Below are positions 1-10,786 of a DNA stretch of 64,000 nucleotides, piece by piece. Source of the stretch: Kondoa malvinella. Its lineage: Eukaryota; Basidiomycota; Agaricostilbomycetes; Agaricostilbales; Kondoaceae. The notes beneath the pieces were generated by a model. That model worked only from the letters and a program-made list of their open reading frames with translations, did no database searches and was not told the DNA's origin. The stretch covers positions 1,893,783-1,957,782 of the forward strand of contig BCIM01000001.1 in the NCBI GenBank assembly GCA_039545315.1, in the 5' to 3' direction. A program made the translations under genes and the position numbers. Position 1 is the stretch's first letter, and every line of letters begins with the position of its first letter.

Positions 1-494
1 CTGTTCCGTCATCAAGTACACCAAGCTCATATATTGCTTCTCCTCCGCCTGTCAATCTGAATCAGACTTGCCCCAGGCGGCGAGAAATTGCAAACCATTG
101 ATCAAGCGAAACTTCATCTGTGTCACCAATTTACACAATCTTTCCTTATTTGGCTCAGCAGGCAACCGCAGCTTGTACTATTGCTCGCTTCAACATTATC
201 CAGCAACAACATGGGCGCTCACTGACCTCTATCTGCCCATCTTCATCTACCTCAGGACACAGTCGCAGTACCCCGCTATCGCTCGCCAGCGTCAGTCTCT
301 CCAGAGCTTTCGATACGACTTCATGTTCTGCTGTCTTGTAAGGTAGTCTGTCTTCTCTATTAGGTGAATTCGCCAAATAATCCTGCCATGGCTATAACCG
401 ATATCAGGCATGTCTCTTCAACACAGTCGACAAGGCCTACAGAGGGCATCCTAGGCGACTCGCTCTCATTCTCCCCGAACACTGAGGCTGACAT
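1..494 (-). CDS. GTPBP1/GTPBP2-like translational GTPase, N-terminal part
   Basis: This is the 5' end of a gene that runs off the left edge. Spliced from the ATG at 494, exon 1 (MSASVFGENESESPRMPS) joins to DYLANSPNRED by a GTAGGC...GGCAG intron. A 49 bp intron then sits between DEDGQIE and YKLRLPAEP, and a third lies in LING/GGEAIYELGVLDDGT. The resulting stretch EDGQIEYKLRL, KLVTQMKFRL, GGGEAIYELGVLDDG matches the conserved region before the G domain of the GTPBP1/2 family, which are EF-Tu-like GTPases linked to ribosome rescue and mRNA turnover. The GTP-binding motifs themselves would lie outside the window. All three junctions keep frame, which supports the model. Family assignment is from memory of the conserved block. 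Confidence 0.75.
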
Positions 495-1470
495 GAGTGT
501 CCATTTCTTGTACACCTTCCCCAGATAGATGACTCACTTGTTCAATTTACGAAGTCTGGATAATCTATACTGTGCTGGTATTGCGCAGGGTTTGGTGTAT
601 TCTCAAGATCATTTCAGGTGTATATAGGCACACAGATTAGACGCAGAGGTCGACTCGTTGATCCGCTCCAACCACGCTGAATCGCCTGTACCTCGAAGTG
701 CCCTCACAACGATACTGTCTAGACTTCTTTGGCCGCCGTAATATGCCTATCATGGAACGTCTGCCTTGGCACTCTGAGATTACTGCCTTCTGTTCTGTTG
801 CCATGCCAGAATTGCGCTGTACTCTGCTTTCTATTTGTCTCTATTCAGCTTACTTCGTTTGCATCTATCGTAAGACTCCGCGGGCATGTCAGTAGGCTAT
901 GGGAAGGCGTCTTACCAGCATCGGGCCAATCACTTGCTATTCAGGTCTCAAACGAATCAGATTCGACCTTCCAGTTGTAACGTCTTTACGGCTTACGAGA
1001 TGAACATCATCTCAGATATCCTCTGTATCTTAGAGAGTGCCTGTTGGTATGACTACCGGACCGATGGAAGCAACCTTCGGGTGGCTTTGTCGGTAGCTTT
1101 ATTCTGAGCCAGTGGTTGCGCTGATCGAATTGCTCTCTTGGCTAGCTATCGTTCCGCTCAACTCATGTCTCCTCTATTTTCCTCGCAAAAAAGTCATCGA
1201 CAGAGCTCAGGAAGCTCTATCGCATCCCAAAATCATTCAGTTCTAGTTTGCCCGGATTCAGCCTTCCATTATGCTTCAAACCTACTGGAAAGCGATGCCT
1301 CGTTCATCATATTCGACCAGAGGCAATGCAACGAGAAGGCCAGCAACGTCCGAAGCTATGCAAGTACTTCTCGGGCATCGCTCAGCCCAAAGGCGTGCAC
1401 TGCCACGAGTCCTCTGCAGCGCATAAATTTCATCTCTCTGCCATCTGCTACACTCGACAAGGAAGCAACC
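495..1470. other. intergenic region between divergent genes
   Basis: About 1 kb between the GTPBP1-like gene (-) and the MFS transporter (+). It holds only short open frames with no recognisable product. The transporter frame is open upstream to about 1138 and has an in-frame ATG at 1165, so a longer N-terminus is possible, but the ATG at 1471 gives a normal MFS N-terminus. Presumably promoters and 5' UTRs. Confidence 0.5.
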
Positions 1471-3702
1471 ATGGAAGTGCCAAAAGTAGACTCGGATCTT
1501 ACCAACGACTTTTCCAAACCCAGCACACCAACTGCTTCGATCTCGCCGGCCAATGAAGAATACGATCCTTTGAACCCTTTGAACTTCTCTGATCTCAAAA
1601 AGTGGATCATTGTCATTGTCATCGCCAATGGCGCGTTCTGCGTGACCTGTTGCGCCTGTTTGATCACAGTCAGTTCGTAGACTGCATCCTGACAAAATAT
1701 TGATTCATATTCTTAGGTCACTTATGACGCTATGAGGGAGGAGTTCAACTCGCCGCAGCTTGTGGTTACACTTGGCTTGACGCTCTTCGTTGCTGGTTCA
1801 GGTAAGTCTGATGCCTGCAAGAAACTCAAGGTTGATTCGGCATCATGCAGGTTGTGGTCCTCTCTTCTTGGCGCCTCTATCAGAATTTTACGGTCGTCGT
1901 GAGCTATTTGAAAGCTATACTGCACCAACAGGAGCTGATGGCCTTCGAGGCTGGATCTACCTTGTTTCGTTTGCCGTCTTTGTCGCCTTTACAGTTCTTA
2001 CCGCGTAAGCTAGTCACTTTCCGGTGTGCAATCGCTGACTTGAGATTCAGCGTCGCACAAGACATCGCTACACTCCTTGTAGCGAGAGGCCTAGCTGGCA
2101 TTTCCGGTTCTGCGTTTCTAAGTGTGACTGGAGGTGCGTTCTGTCGGCCATCCTCTTCTGAGCTCAGCTGATCAGTCTACATAGGTTCTGTATCGGACAT
2201 TTTTCGACCATGTGATGTCGGTAATCCGTGTGTCTATTCGTGCATGCCTGCTTGCGCACAGCTGAGTGGTGTTGACAGGATGGCCGTCGTCTCTTTAGCT
2301 ACTTTCATAGGCCCGATAGTAAGATAGAAAAAGGTGCCTTCGTGTTGATGCTGATACTAGTGAATAGGCCGCGCCGGTGATTGGCAATTTGATGATTGGT
2401 CAAGATGTCGACTGGAGATGGATTTGGTACTTTGAGTATGTCGGTCAGTGACTGGTAGCGCCCTCGCTGATATTCAAACAGGATCATATGGACCAGCGTG
2501 CTACTATTTGCCTTGTTCTTCTTGGTTCCGTGAGAAGTTCTTGCTCTCTTCCGTCTTGTGACTGACGAATGGAACAGAGAAACGTATGCGCCTCGGATAC
2601 TTCAGAAGAAGGCCGTCGCAATGAGCAAGGAAGAATCGCACATGGACTCGCCAACAATGACTGACGATCGGAGCCTGACAAAGGTGATTTTACGGTCCTG
2701 CACTATCCCATTGTGAGCTCTAGCCTAGTCACCGAGTACAAAGCTAAATTGTAACCAGTCAACTGCTCGCACTTGAGCCAATGTGCTTGTTCCTGTGCAT
2801 CTGGAACGCACTGGTGCTTGTTCGTCTGCCGCAATTCGACCGAAAGTTATGCTGAAAGTGTACCAGGGCGTCATCTACGCTTTCTTCTCCGCTTTCCCGA
2901 TTGTATTCAAGGCGTATGGCTTCAGCACGACGACCCTCGGTACTCCCTTTATCGGCATTGGAGTTGGTCAGATCATTGGAGCCTGCTCTCAGCCATTGTG
3001 GAATCGCCGATACCAGAAAGTACAGCACACTTTGGGTGTGCGACCTCCCCCTGAAGTTCATTTGGTCAAAGGCATGATAGGCGGTCTGGTATAATCGCAA
3101 TTTTAGTCTCGATGTGGTGTCTGATTACTTGAACAGCTTGCGCCTCTCTCACTTGTCTGCTTTGCCTTCACAATAAACCCGTCCGTTCATTGGATCGTAC
3201 CCATTGTGAGTCACATACTGCTGTACCAAGAGTGGGCGCTGATGTGTTGCGTAGCTTGCTACCGTTCCCTTTGGCTTAGCAACAGTCTGGATATTCACAG
3301 CAACACTCACCTATCTAGTACGCGCACATACCTCTTTGTGGACTATTTATTGATCGTGATCAAAGGTTGACGCTTTCAGGCCTGTGGCAGCTAGCTCTAT
3401 GGCAGCCAATTCCTTCCTACGTGCAGCCTTTGCAGCATCATTTCCTCTATGTGCGTTCAGTCTTTTGTCTGTTTCGTTGGCTCATGTGTATTCTGGTGAA
3501 GTCACGGTCCAGATGTATGACGCGTTAGGTACTCGCTGGGCTTCACTATTATGTGCTGGACTTATCGGGCTGCTGGTGAGTTCACTTCATGCCAGTTTCT
3601 CAACGTCTGATCAATTCCTAGGCTCCTTTGCCTTTTCTGCTGTACTGCAAGGGCGCTCAATACAGAGGCTCAGGGTCTCGGTTTGCGCAAAAGAGCGATT
3701 AG
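1471..3702 (+). CDS. MFS multidrug-type transporter (DHA1-like)
   Basis: Plasma-membrane major facilitator, probably a drug:H+ antiporter. The N-terminus has the fungal DHA1 hallmark DPLNPLNFSDLKKW just before TM1 (IIVIVIANGAFCVTCCACL). After a 5' intron the chain continues VTYDAMREEFNSPQL, TM2 (VVTLGLTLFVAGSG) and the family motif GPLFLAPLSEFYGRR. Next come WIYLVSFAVFVAFTVLTA, VAQDIATLLVARGLAGISG, SVSDIF and a WRWIWYFE-type segment. The C-terminus, spliced over a short intron at about 3577-3621, ends APLPFLLYCKG...RFAQKSD before TAG at 3700. At least nine small introns break the gene, so no single open frame covers it. The substrate cannot be told from sequence. The start at 1471 is preferred over an in-frame ATG at 1165 because the upstream stretch is Ser-rich and unlike the family. 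Confidence 0.85.
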
Positions 3703-3764
3703 CCATCGTAAAATAGATGTGTGCATTCCTATCTACAAGCATTGTCTTTCGTTTTCGCCGTCAT

Positions 3765-4414
3765 CTACCGATGCAAGCACCAAGCTAGCCCGATCCACGC
3801 GCTTGCCATTGTTGATCTCGTCAGCCCGGCTCTCACTCTCCCTTCTGACACATACGTGATTGAGCAGCCTGATGCGTCGGTAGGCTGGTTATTCGGTTGT
3901 TGAGTCCGGCCGCCGCCATGTTGTCCTGGGCCATAAATCCAGGGGCCGGGCGTGCTCTCGTATGGATGGCCATTAGCATTATTGCCAGAGCATGTTCCGT
4001 CAGTGACAGCGCCGACTTCCTTGATTCCATGTGAGCGAGATTTGCTCATGCTGCAACGTGACTGACAGAATTACGACAGGCCTCGCAGCCAGGTCCCCAT
4101 GAAGTATCGCCCCAGTATCTGACAGCCTCATAACAGATGCAATAGCGGTACTGCCAGGCTGAGGAATCAGTTCCGAAGGGATCGAGCGTTAGCAACATAC
4201 TTGATCTACGAGAGGTTAGCTGTTTCGAAGCGATAGTAGCACAATTCTCACCTCCTCCGCCTACACATCGGTATTTTGGGCTATCGTATGAGCAGTCGAA
4301 TTGAGTGATACCAGGCAAGCCGCAAGCATTCGAGCCCATAACTTGCTGTTGGCGTACGAGCATCGCACCGAGGGCAGTGCTGATCAGTGTGCATAGCAAA
4401 GGAATTCTCATCAT
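3765..4414 (-). CDS. small secreted cysteine-rich protein
   Basis: The protein begins with a clear signal peptide (MMRIPLLCTLISTALGAML) and is then Cys-rich: SNAC, QFDC, YRC, ENC, YCIC, GPGC, EAC, DGTC, SGC, ten cysteines before the C-terminal tail. Two introns are inferred. One is 42 bp (GTATGT...CTCAG with a GCTAAC branch site), joining RRS to TWQYRYC. The other is 47 bp (GTCAGT...TCAAG), joining ACRNS to EVGAVTDG. The first is a multiple of three and open, so retention would only add 14 residues. The tail is Gly/Pro/Gln-rich. I do not recognise a family. The extracellular, disulfide-rich make-up fits a cell-wall protein or effector-like secreted protein. The 3' end is uncertain: a GTGAGA near the stop could be another donor. 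Confidence 0.55.
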
Positions 4415-4658
4415 GGTCGAAGCTCAAAAGTGGTCAGAGGAAAGGAAAAAGAAATTTCGAGAAGGAGACAATGGTGAGAAGTATTTCGAGAGAACATCTA
4501 CACCGCAACAAAGCAGTCAGATGAGTCAGATAGGATTGAGAACAGTAACTAGAGAGGGAAGTCGAGTCTTGCTATATGATAGCCAACAGTCCAATGGATG
4601 GGCGTCGACGTATAAGTTATAATGGCGAAACGGCATAATTACATACAGATCTTCGATC

Positions 4659-6406
4659 CTAGTTGTAGGCACCTAATACTAGCTTCTTGAGAGAGTTCCA
4701 CAGGCCGACTGTCTTCGGATCGTTAAAGACCAGAGCGGCGTTAAACGGAAGCGGTTCGTTGCGGATCATCTTGACGAGACATTTGCCTGTCAGCCAGCAC
4801 CAGCTCATTCCGTTGCCACTGAACGCTACCGCTACGTAGTGTCCAGGAGTCGCGAGAGGGCCGACTGCATGATTGAATCAGATTTGTCCAGAACATTGGC
4901 TGTATACCAAAAGCTCACCGTGAGGAATGCGATCCCAACTTTAACGATACAAATCGGATCAACTCTACTCAATATAAGTTGCTTAAGAGTGTAGAGCTTA
5001 CGTTATTCCTTGCTGTATCCACAGACACGACATTAGCTTCTCCATGGCATAATATAGAAACAAACGCACGATACCGGACCACTCGTGCGAAGCCTCTGCT
5101 TCCAGGCTAGCAACACCGTCTTGATTCCATTCATGCCTGAATAGAAGGGGAACTTCCTTTCGCAGCCGTTGGAATACCTTGGGGTCCGTCTTGGAATCAT
5201 CTTGCGTTGCGATGTCGAGCTGATCACCGGAGAACATTCCACCGCCAATGACAATAGAAGCAGGCTTGCCATTTTCAATACGCTGATGCATGTACTCGTG
5301 AGCGTCGTAGACTGATTCGCCTTCAACCAAGATGTGAGGTCCACGCAGTGCCTTCTTCGCTAGACCCCCTTCTGGCTTCAAAGCGACCACATGACCGCGA
5401 ACAGGAAGAACACCTGCATGAAGCTCCGGTACCAATTGACTGACATAGGCATTCGTAGCGAAAATGACGTTTCTTGCGTAGACTGGACCGCGAGTTGTCT
5501 GCACTGTAGAGATGCCTGATTCAAGGTTCCGAACGACTTCGGTCACTGGTGTATTTGCGTAGCACCTCAGACCGAGAGAAACAGACCGCTTGATCAAATG
5601 CGTGACGAATTTATAGGGCCAGAAGCTGTTGAAAGGGACATCAGTATTGCCTGCACAGCCTTACAAGATACACTTACACGGCACCAGGCAGGACGAAGGC
5701 ACCTAATGCTCCTGTAGTCCTGGCCACCTCGTCCGCCGCGAGACCCTTGTAGACTTCTGTTTCAGATAGGTCTACACCATGCTCCTCGACCTCATCGTAT
5801 GCCCTCATCGCTTCTGCCCATCGTGTTGGTTCGAAGAAGATTTCTAAACGCTTCTCATTCCTGTAGCCAACTTCATCGGCTAGATTGTTCTCCTCAATGT
5901 AACGCTGAAGCTCTGCGCAGTTCTGACGGGTAAATTTGTATCGAGCCAAAGCTGCCTAGAGCATGATTGGATTAGATAGATCAACGACATGCAAGGAGTC
6001 TGAATACCTTGAAGCCGAACTTTCGCATTCCGCCGTATAGTTCGAGGAAGCTTTGAACTAGCATATGACCGCCATTTCTTCCGGTCGCGCCGCTGCACAG
6101 TTGGCGTGCTTCTAGCAAAGCTACAGATGGTTTCTCGCCTTCTTTAGCGCCTTGAAGAAGCTCGAAGCAGATTGTAGAGCCAGTCAGACCGGAACCAATG
6201 ACAACATAGTCCAGAGTCTCGCTCGGTAAGTCTTCGGCTGTGCCCAAGTTGGCTATATCGGACGGAGGGGATTGCCAGCTAGGGTGGAGAGGTCAGACAA
6301 AGTGGATGAAGCTATGATTAGCGACAGACTATGAGATAGTAGGGTTTTCGACTGGCTGGACTGATCGACCGGTCAACAGCCATCGTAAGAGATCGAAGGG
6401 CAACAT
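4659..6406 (-). CDS. DAO-family FAD-dependent oxidoreductase
   Basis: Flavoenzyme of the D-amino-acid/amine oxidase superfamily, expected to oxidise an amino acid or amine with release of imine/ammonia and H2O2. From ATG 6406, exon 1 (MLPFDLLRWLLTGRSV..NPTIS) splices to YWQSPPSDIANLG. Next comes the Rossmann dinucleotide motif DYVVIGSGLTGS and the family GATGRNGGH motif. The middle part has ARNVIFATNAYVSQLVPEL and VLPVRGHVVAL. The C-terminal exons end TPGHYVAVAFSGNGMSWCWLTGKCLVKMI and stop at 4659. About six introns; a frame-based TTG start near 6247 is an artefact of the first intron. The layout resembles the fungal 'FAD dependent oxidoreductase' group related to gamma-glutamylputrescine oxidase. 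The substrate is unknown. It is divergent from the nicotinamidase-like gene and shares its promoter. Confidence 0.85.
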
Positions 6407-7101
6407 GATTGAGAAGGAAGAAGAGTGAAAGGACAGAAGGCAGTGAATGAGCAGTGGCCGAAGCACCGCTCAAGCGATGCGTCCAAGAAGCACAACAAGC
6501 ATGTAACAAGCTCTGCACAGATACGTGGACTTGATGCTAGCCCAGCTATAGTGTCTTCATCTGTCTGCAAATTTGGCTCTTTTGGTATGAGACTGTGACC
6601 ATCCAATGTCAGCTGTGTCGAACAAAGCTTCGCGCATTCTGGCTGTCTTGTTGGCTCTGTTTGCGTCTGTTTTCTGTCTCGGTCGTACGCCAGTCTTGAC
6701 CTGCAGGACATCCTCGCCGTCGAAAGCATAGTTTAAGTTGCTGTGCTGGGCAAAGTCTCCAGCCGGCGGAAGCAACGCCGCTGCTGTCTCTTTAGACTCT
6801 TCATGCTATCTTACATCGTTGCGGTCAAGCGAGGGCATTGTCTGATTCTCCCCTCCTTCTCTGGTTTGTCGAAACGAAACATTACATAATACGTCCTTCG
6901 CCGCTCATTGTGTTGCCTGTCGCGGCTATCAGGATGCGAGATAAGCCTGTGGCAGCTCGCTCAGCCCTCTGACCGTTATCGCAAACTTTGCGTAGTCCAA
7001 GATTATCCAAATGTCTCTGCTCTTATCTCTTATCTCTTCTCCCTTATGCAGCTGCAAATCTGTTTCTTTCCTTACCTCCATAGCACCTTACATCTTCCAC
7101 C
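6407..7101. promoter_or_regulatory. divergent promoter with three AGATAAG GATA elements
   Basis: About 700 bp shared by the FAD oxidoreductase (-) and the nicotinamidase-like gene (+). It contains AGATAAG at 6939-6945 and two directly adjacent CTTATCT copies (AGATAAG on the minus strand) at 7022-7028 and 7029-7035, 67 bp from the + strand ATG. These match the HGATAR core bound by fungal GATA factors. Open frames inside (for example minus strand 6373-6775) overlap each other and lack any family resemblance. Regulation by nitrogen GATA factors is inference. Confidence 0.5.
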
Positions 7102-8108
7102 ATGATTAAAGCTTCAGCATCTATCCTACTGCTCTGCGCTTCAGCTCTCGCTGTGCCTTTCTCTCAAACACGCATGAAGGACACGGCTTTACTCCTTATC
7201 GACATTCAGAACGACTTCATCAACGGATCTCTAGGGTCTCCGCGTGCTTATAACATCTTCCCGACCGTCTACAATTTGCTTGATAATCACGAGTTTGGCT
7301 TGATTGTTGCCTCACAAGGTATGTCTGCCGGCCCGTCGCTACTACTACCCTAACTGATACTTACACAGACTGGCACCCTGAGAATCATATCTCGTTCGCA
7401 AAGAACACGCCTGGCACAGAACCGCTGGATAATATCAACATTTCATACGTCGGCGATGTGAGGGGTGATGTGCAGCAGCAGACTGTGTATGCAGGTGAGT
7501 GTTGAGTTTATGAGGTGTACGTAAGCTAACGTCAGATAGATCATTGCGTCCCTGGAACTTTTGGTGCTGAGCTTGAGAGCGGTGTCAAGCAACGTCTGCA
7601 ATACCTTGAAGGTTATGACACATCAGGTCCGTTCATGCATCTACGGAGTGCAACTATCGCTTACAATGAACATAGTCAACTACATCAAGAAGGCTCAAAA
7701 TCATTCCATCGACTCGTATTCTGCTTTCCTAGACAACATGGGCTTCCGCTATACAACACTGAACGACGAATTCCAAGCGCACAAGATTGAAAAGGTCATC
7801 ATTGCAGGCTTGATCACATCGGCATGTGTACGAGGAAGCGCTATCGATGGTCTCAAGCTTGGCTATGATGTGACTGTTATCTCGGATGGTGTGGACACTG
7901 TGTCGCAAGAGCTTCAGGATACGACTCTTGCTGAGCTTTCGGGTTTCTGGTGAGCGCTAGCTACAATGACCTGAGCGGTACTGATCCGTCGAACAGGGGC
8001 ATTAATGTTCAGCCATACAAAGATTGGAGCAAGAACGTCAAGTGGGTCAAGGGCTCCCAACATGCCGATATCATTCATTCGAAAGAGCTACACTCAACGG
8101 ACCTTTGA
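7102..8108 (+). CDS. secreted nicotinamidase/isochorismatase-like hydrolase
   Basis: Cysteine hydrolase of the isochorismatase fold, closest in motifs to nicotinamidase (nicotinamide to nicotinate plus ammonia). The N-terminus is a signal peptide (MIKASASILLLCASALAVPF). Then come TALLLIDIQNDFINGSLG with the catalytic Asp, SQDWHPENHISF with the metal/His site, DHCVPGTFGAEL (the nicotinamidase DHCVQGT signature), and VIIAGLITSACVRGSAIDGLKLGYDVTVISDG, holding the cis-peptide region and nucleophilic Cys. Introns lie at about 7320-7370, 7495-7538, 7627-7675 and 7952-7996; the last joins SGFW to GINVQPYKDW, ending at TGA 8106-8108. A signal peptide is unusual, since yeast Pnc1 is intracellular. A secreted or vacuolar scavenging role is inferred. 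Confidence 0.85.
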
Positions 8109-8324
8109 TGGGAAGCCACGTGTACATCGTGACGGACGAGACACTAGGGGATCATTCTTGATTAGGAGCAAAGGGGAAAGGAGTCACAAATGGTAGCTCT
8201 TGCCAGATTCCCTTCTTTCGGCGAGCGCAAGCGTGCACTGGAGACATACGTATCCAAATTCACTACTACAGCTGAGGTCTGGCAGTCAATCAGCTCATGG
8301 ATGGGTTGGGCAGAGATACATAGC

Positions 8325-9587
8325 TCACAAAGCGATAGCAGCGAACAATTCCGGCCAAATTGGAGCTTCCGGCCTTTCTGCCCATAACTTCTGCAACTTC
8401 TCTCGGTCTGCAGAGATTTCGATCTTTGCACAAGCACAATGAGTAGACGCGTCGGTAATGAGATCTACATACCCACTGTTCTTTGATGTACGCCAGGATC
8501 TGCGATCGGATCTGACACTCTGATTAGAATCGGCTTCTCGGACGGGTTGCATGTACGAACCTGCGGAAATACGCTCGCGAGCGGGCCAGAGCCCTCTACT
8601 AGTGCATTACGAGCACTGATCTGGTTGATGTAGAATGCCCTTGCTGTGTCACGTAACTCGTCCAAGCCAATCTCTACAACACCATCAGATCACCATCAGA
8701 TCAGGGTAGTATAGTCAGTCGTGCGCACTATCAGCAAGTCTGGATATATTTCAGCTTAGATGTATCGTATCGCACATTGTGAGCACACCTGAAGATAGCC
8801 TTTGGAGAGACTGGCCCTAAGTTCCGAGCTTTGGCACCGTGGAAGCGTCTCGCCGACCGCGCATTGTATTCAGATCATTTTGAAGAACGATCCTTACACT
8901 CATAGTCGCTACGTAGAGGCGCCAGTGCAATGCAGCCCGTGTGCAGATAGAAGAGCACTGCGTTGAAAGTGCGTCTGGTAAAGTCCGTGATTACGACCTG
9001 CTGTCGAACGGAAGATGGGTCATTGTTAGCTGAAGCAGCGCGAGAAGGGGCTGTAGCGGGGACTGTAGAAGAATCATCGATTCGAGGGCGCTTATTGGGT
9101 CGATCGCCCTGTGCAGGGTCATCTTCCTCTTTGGCTTCAACTTGTTCGTCATCGCTGATAATCTGTGCAGTAAGCAGGTCATCGCCTTGGCTCTCCTCTG
9201 CTGAGTCAAGATCACTGTCGTCCGGGAAGAGTTCTCTGTGTAGAGTCCGTGTTGCGAAATTGGCGCTACTTCGTCCTTCTGCGAAACTCTCGTCGGCGAA
9301 CACTGCTCAAGCGATCAGTCTTTCATTGCGGATACAATCGAGCAGACTCAACTACTCTTGAAGTACTCGGATCGCATAGACAATACCCATTTGAGGCCGT
9401 ATAACCGTGTAGGTGCTGAATGACTGCCGGAAGGGAAGATGAATTCGACATCGCTGTTTGACGGATCGTCAAACAGCTTGGCAAGAACATTCTGGAGTTG
9501 AGGTATTTGCGGATCCAGAGCAATAGCAGGCGGTAAGGCATCTCTATCGTCTTGAGGTGTAGCCATGCGTTCATTGATTGTGACCAT
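8325..9587 (-). CDS. BTB/POZ domain protein
   Basis: Starting at ATG 9587 (MVTINERMATPQDD), the BTB fold begins NSDVEFIFPSGS..TRLYGLKWVLSMRSEYFK and splices to MFADESFAEGR. After an acidic, Ser-rich insert with a basic KRPR patch, the domain resumes as VVITDFTRRTFNAVLFYLHTGCI, LAPLRSDYE. Small exons then give SPKAIFRLADKIGLDELRDTARAFYINQISARNALVE. The last exons give QIRSQILAYIKEQW and IEISADREKLQKLWAERPEAPIWPEL before TGA at 8325. One splice product is only about 10 bp of coding sequence (LAD), between two introns near 8715-8785. Family members often act in cullin-3 ubiquitin ligases or as signalling adaptors; the specific role is unknown. An 11 bp tandem duplication (ACCATCAGATC twice, 8681-8702) lies in an intron. 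Confidence 0.8.
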
Positions 9588-10786
9588 GATGGTGATACCT
9601 GTCTGTAGACTACTAGGCAGTTGGCACATGCATCTAGTACGCACCTTGTCGTTTGGTGTTTGCGCTCGAAGGGTAGAGTATTTTACGAATTCTTTGGTAC
9701 CCCAATTTGGAGTATCAGAAGAAAAGATTTTACAATATCTTATTGTCTTGCCTAGCATCTGATAAAGCCTTCAGGTCAGCTCAAGTAAGATTGTGAAAAT
9801 ACTTGACAAACAGTCAAAGAGACCTGCCATTGGGATTGACGAGACCAAACGGGAGCAGATGCATATGTTACACTGAGTGTCTCGTCTCTTCTTGGAACAC
9901 CTTGTAGAAAGCAACCAATTTGGCCGTTCTCCCATGTAGCTGCTTTGGCCGGTAGCGCAAGGCCAAGCTGTGCAGAGCATGAGAAGTGAACGGGACAGCA
10001 TAGGACTCTACTGATACCCTCCAAACGCCGGAGAATACGGAGGACTCGATAGTGCCGAAAAGACACGGAGTCAAGTTGCCTGTCTCATCGCGTTCAAAAA
10101 GCGGCGGGGATGTCCATTCAAAGGTTCGCTGATAGAAAATGAGGGCATGTACTGAGAGGTCGAAACACTGACAGCACCTTGAGCACTGTTTGCGAGATTT
10201 TCGACGCCTCTTGGAGATGATGTTGCTCTGTTACGTCGGTCATGCTTCTGCTCAGCACACTCCCAGACAAGTGGCTGCCAATAGCTCAAATCCAAAGGCA
10301 AAGAAGATACTCGAAAGGAGAAGCAACTAGCTGCTGGGAACGGCCAAGCTCGAGCCTTAAAGAGACCTTGACCAAGACAATATTGGCATATGCAGGTCTG
10401 AATATCGCCGACCCGTAGCTGATGCCAGGCAAGCTGCGACAAGAGAAAGATCTATCCCACGCGAGGACAACGAACGGCTGCGGTGAAGTCAATTTGAGCG
10501 AAAGTGTCAGGCACTGCCCGTATTATACTTCACTGCATCAAGCAGGTGACAGATCAGCTGCTTTAGAGCTTATATGAGACAGTCCGTGATAAGCGGCCCT
10601 CTTTTGGGACAAACTTATCACAGTCGGGCAATTCCGCATTAGCAATTTTCTCTTCCTTTAGCACAATTGCATACCCGCCGCTGTATACCGCACTACCTCG
10701 CTCGGATATACCTTGCCAAAGTGGAGCAGAACTTTCACAGCTGACATAAAACGAGCGGCATCTTCAAACTTCTCAACATTCAGACC
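9588..10786. other. 1.2 kb region upstream of the GATA factor
   Basis: Between divergent genes. Overlapping short frames on the minus strand (9771-10492) do not resemble known proteins and do not join convincingly. A 51-codon frame on the plus strand (ATG 10422 to TGA 10574) is also unremarkable and does not splice in frame into the GATA gene. The stretch probably holds the promoter and a long 5' leader of the GATA gene, possibly including its unlocated first exon. Confidence 0.4.
10586..10621. promoter_or_regulatory. inverted pair of GATA sites upstream of the GATA factor gene
   Basis: GTGATAAG at 10586-10593 and its exact reverse complement CTTATCAC at 10614-10621, separated by 20 bp. Both contain the HGATAR core. 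Placed about 165 bp before the first codon of the open GATA-factor frame, this suggests autoregulation or cross-regulation by GATA factors. Inference from motif and position only. Confidence 0.5.

Noticed and set aside
6373..6775. Minus-strand frames as an extra gene or upstream exons of the FAD oxidoreductase
   Set aside because: The oxidoreductase already has a good ATG exon at 6406 that splices in frame; the longer frames have no family resemblance.
9771..10492. Set of overlapping minus-strand frames
   Set aside because: Three frames overlap each other, none resembles a family, and no combination of introns joins them into a sensible protein.
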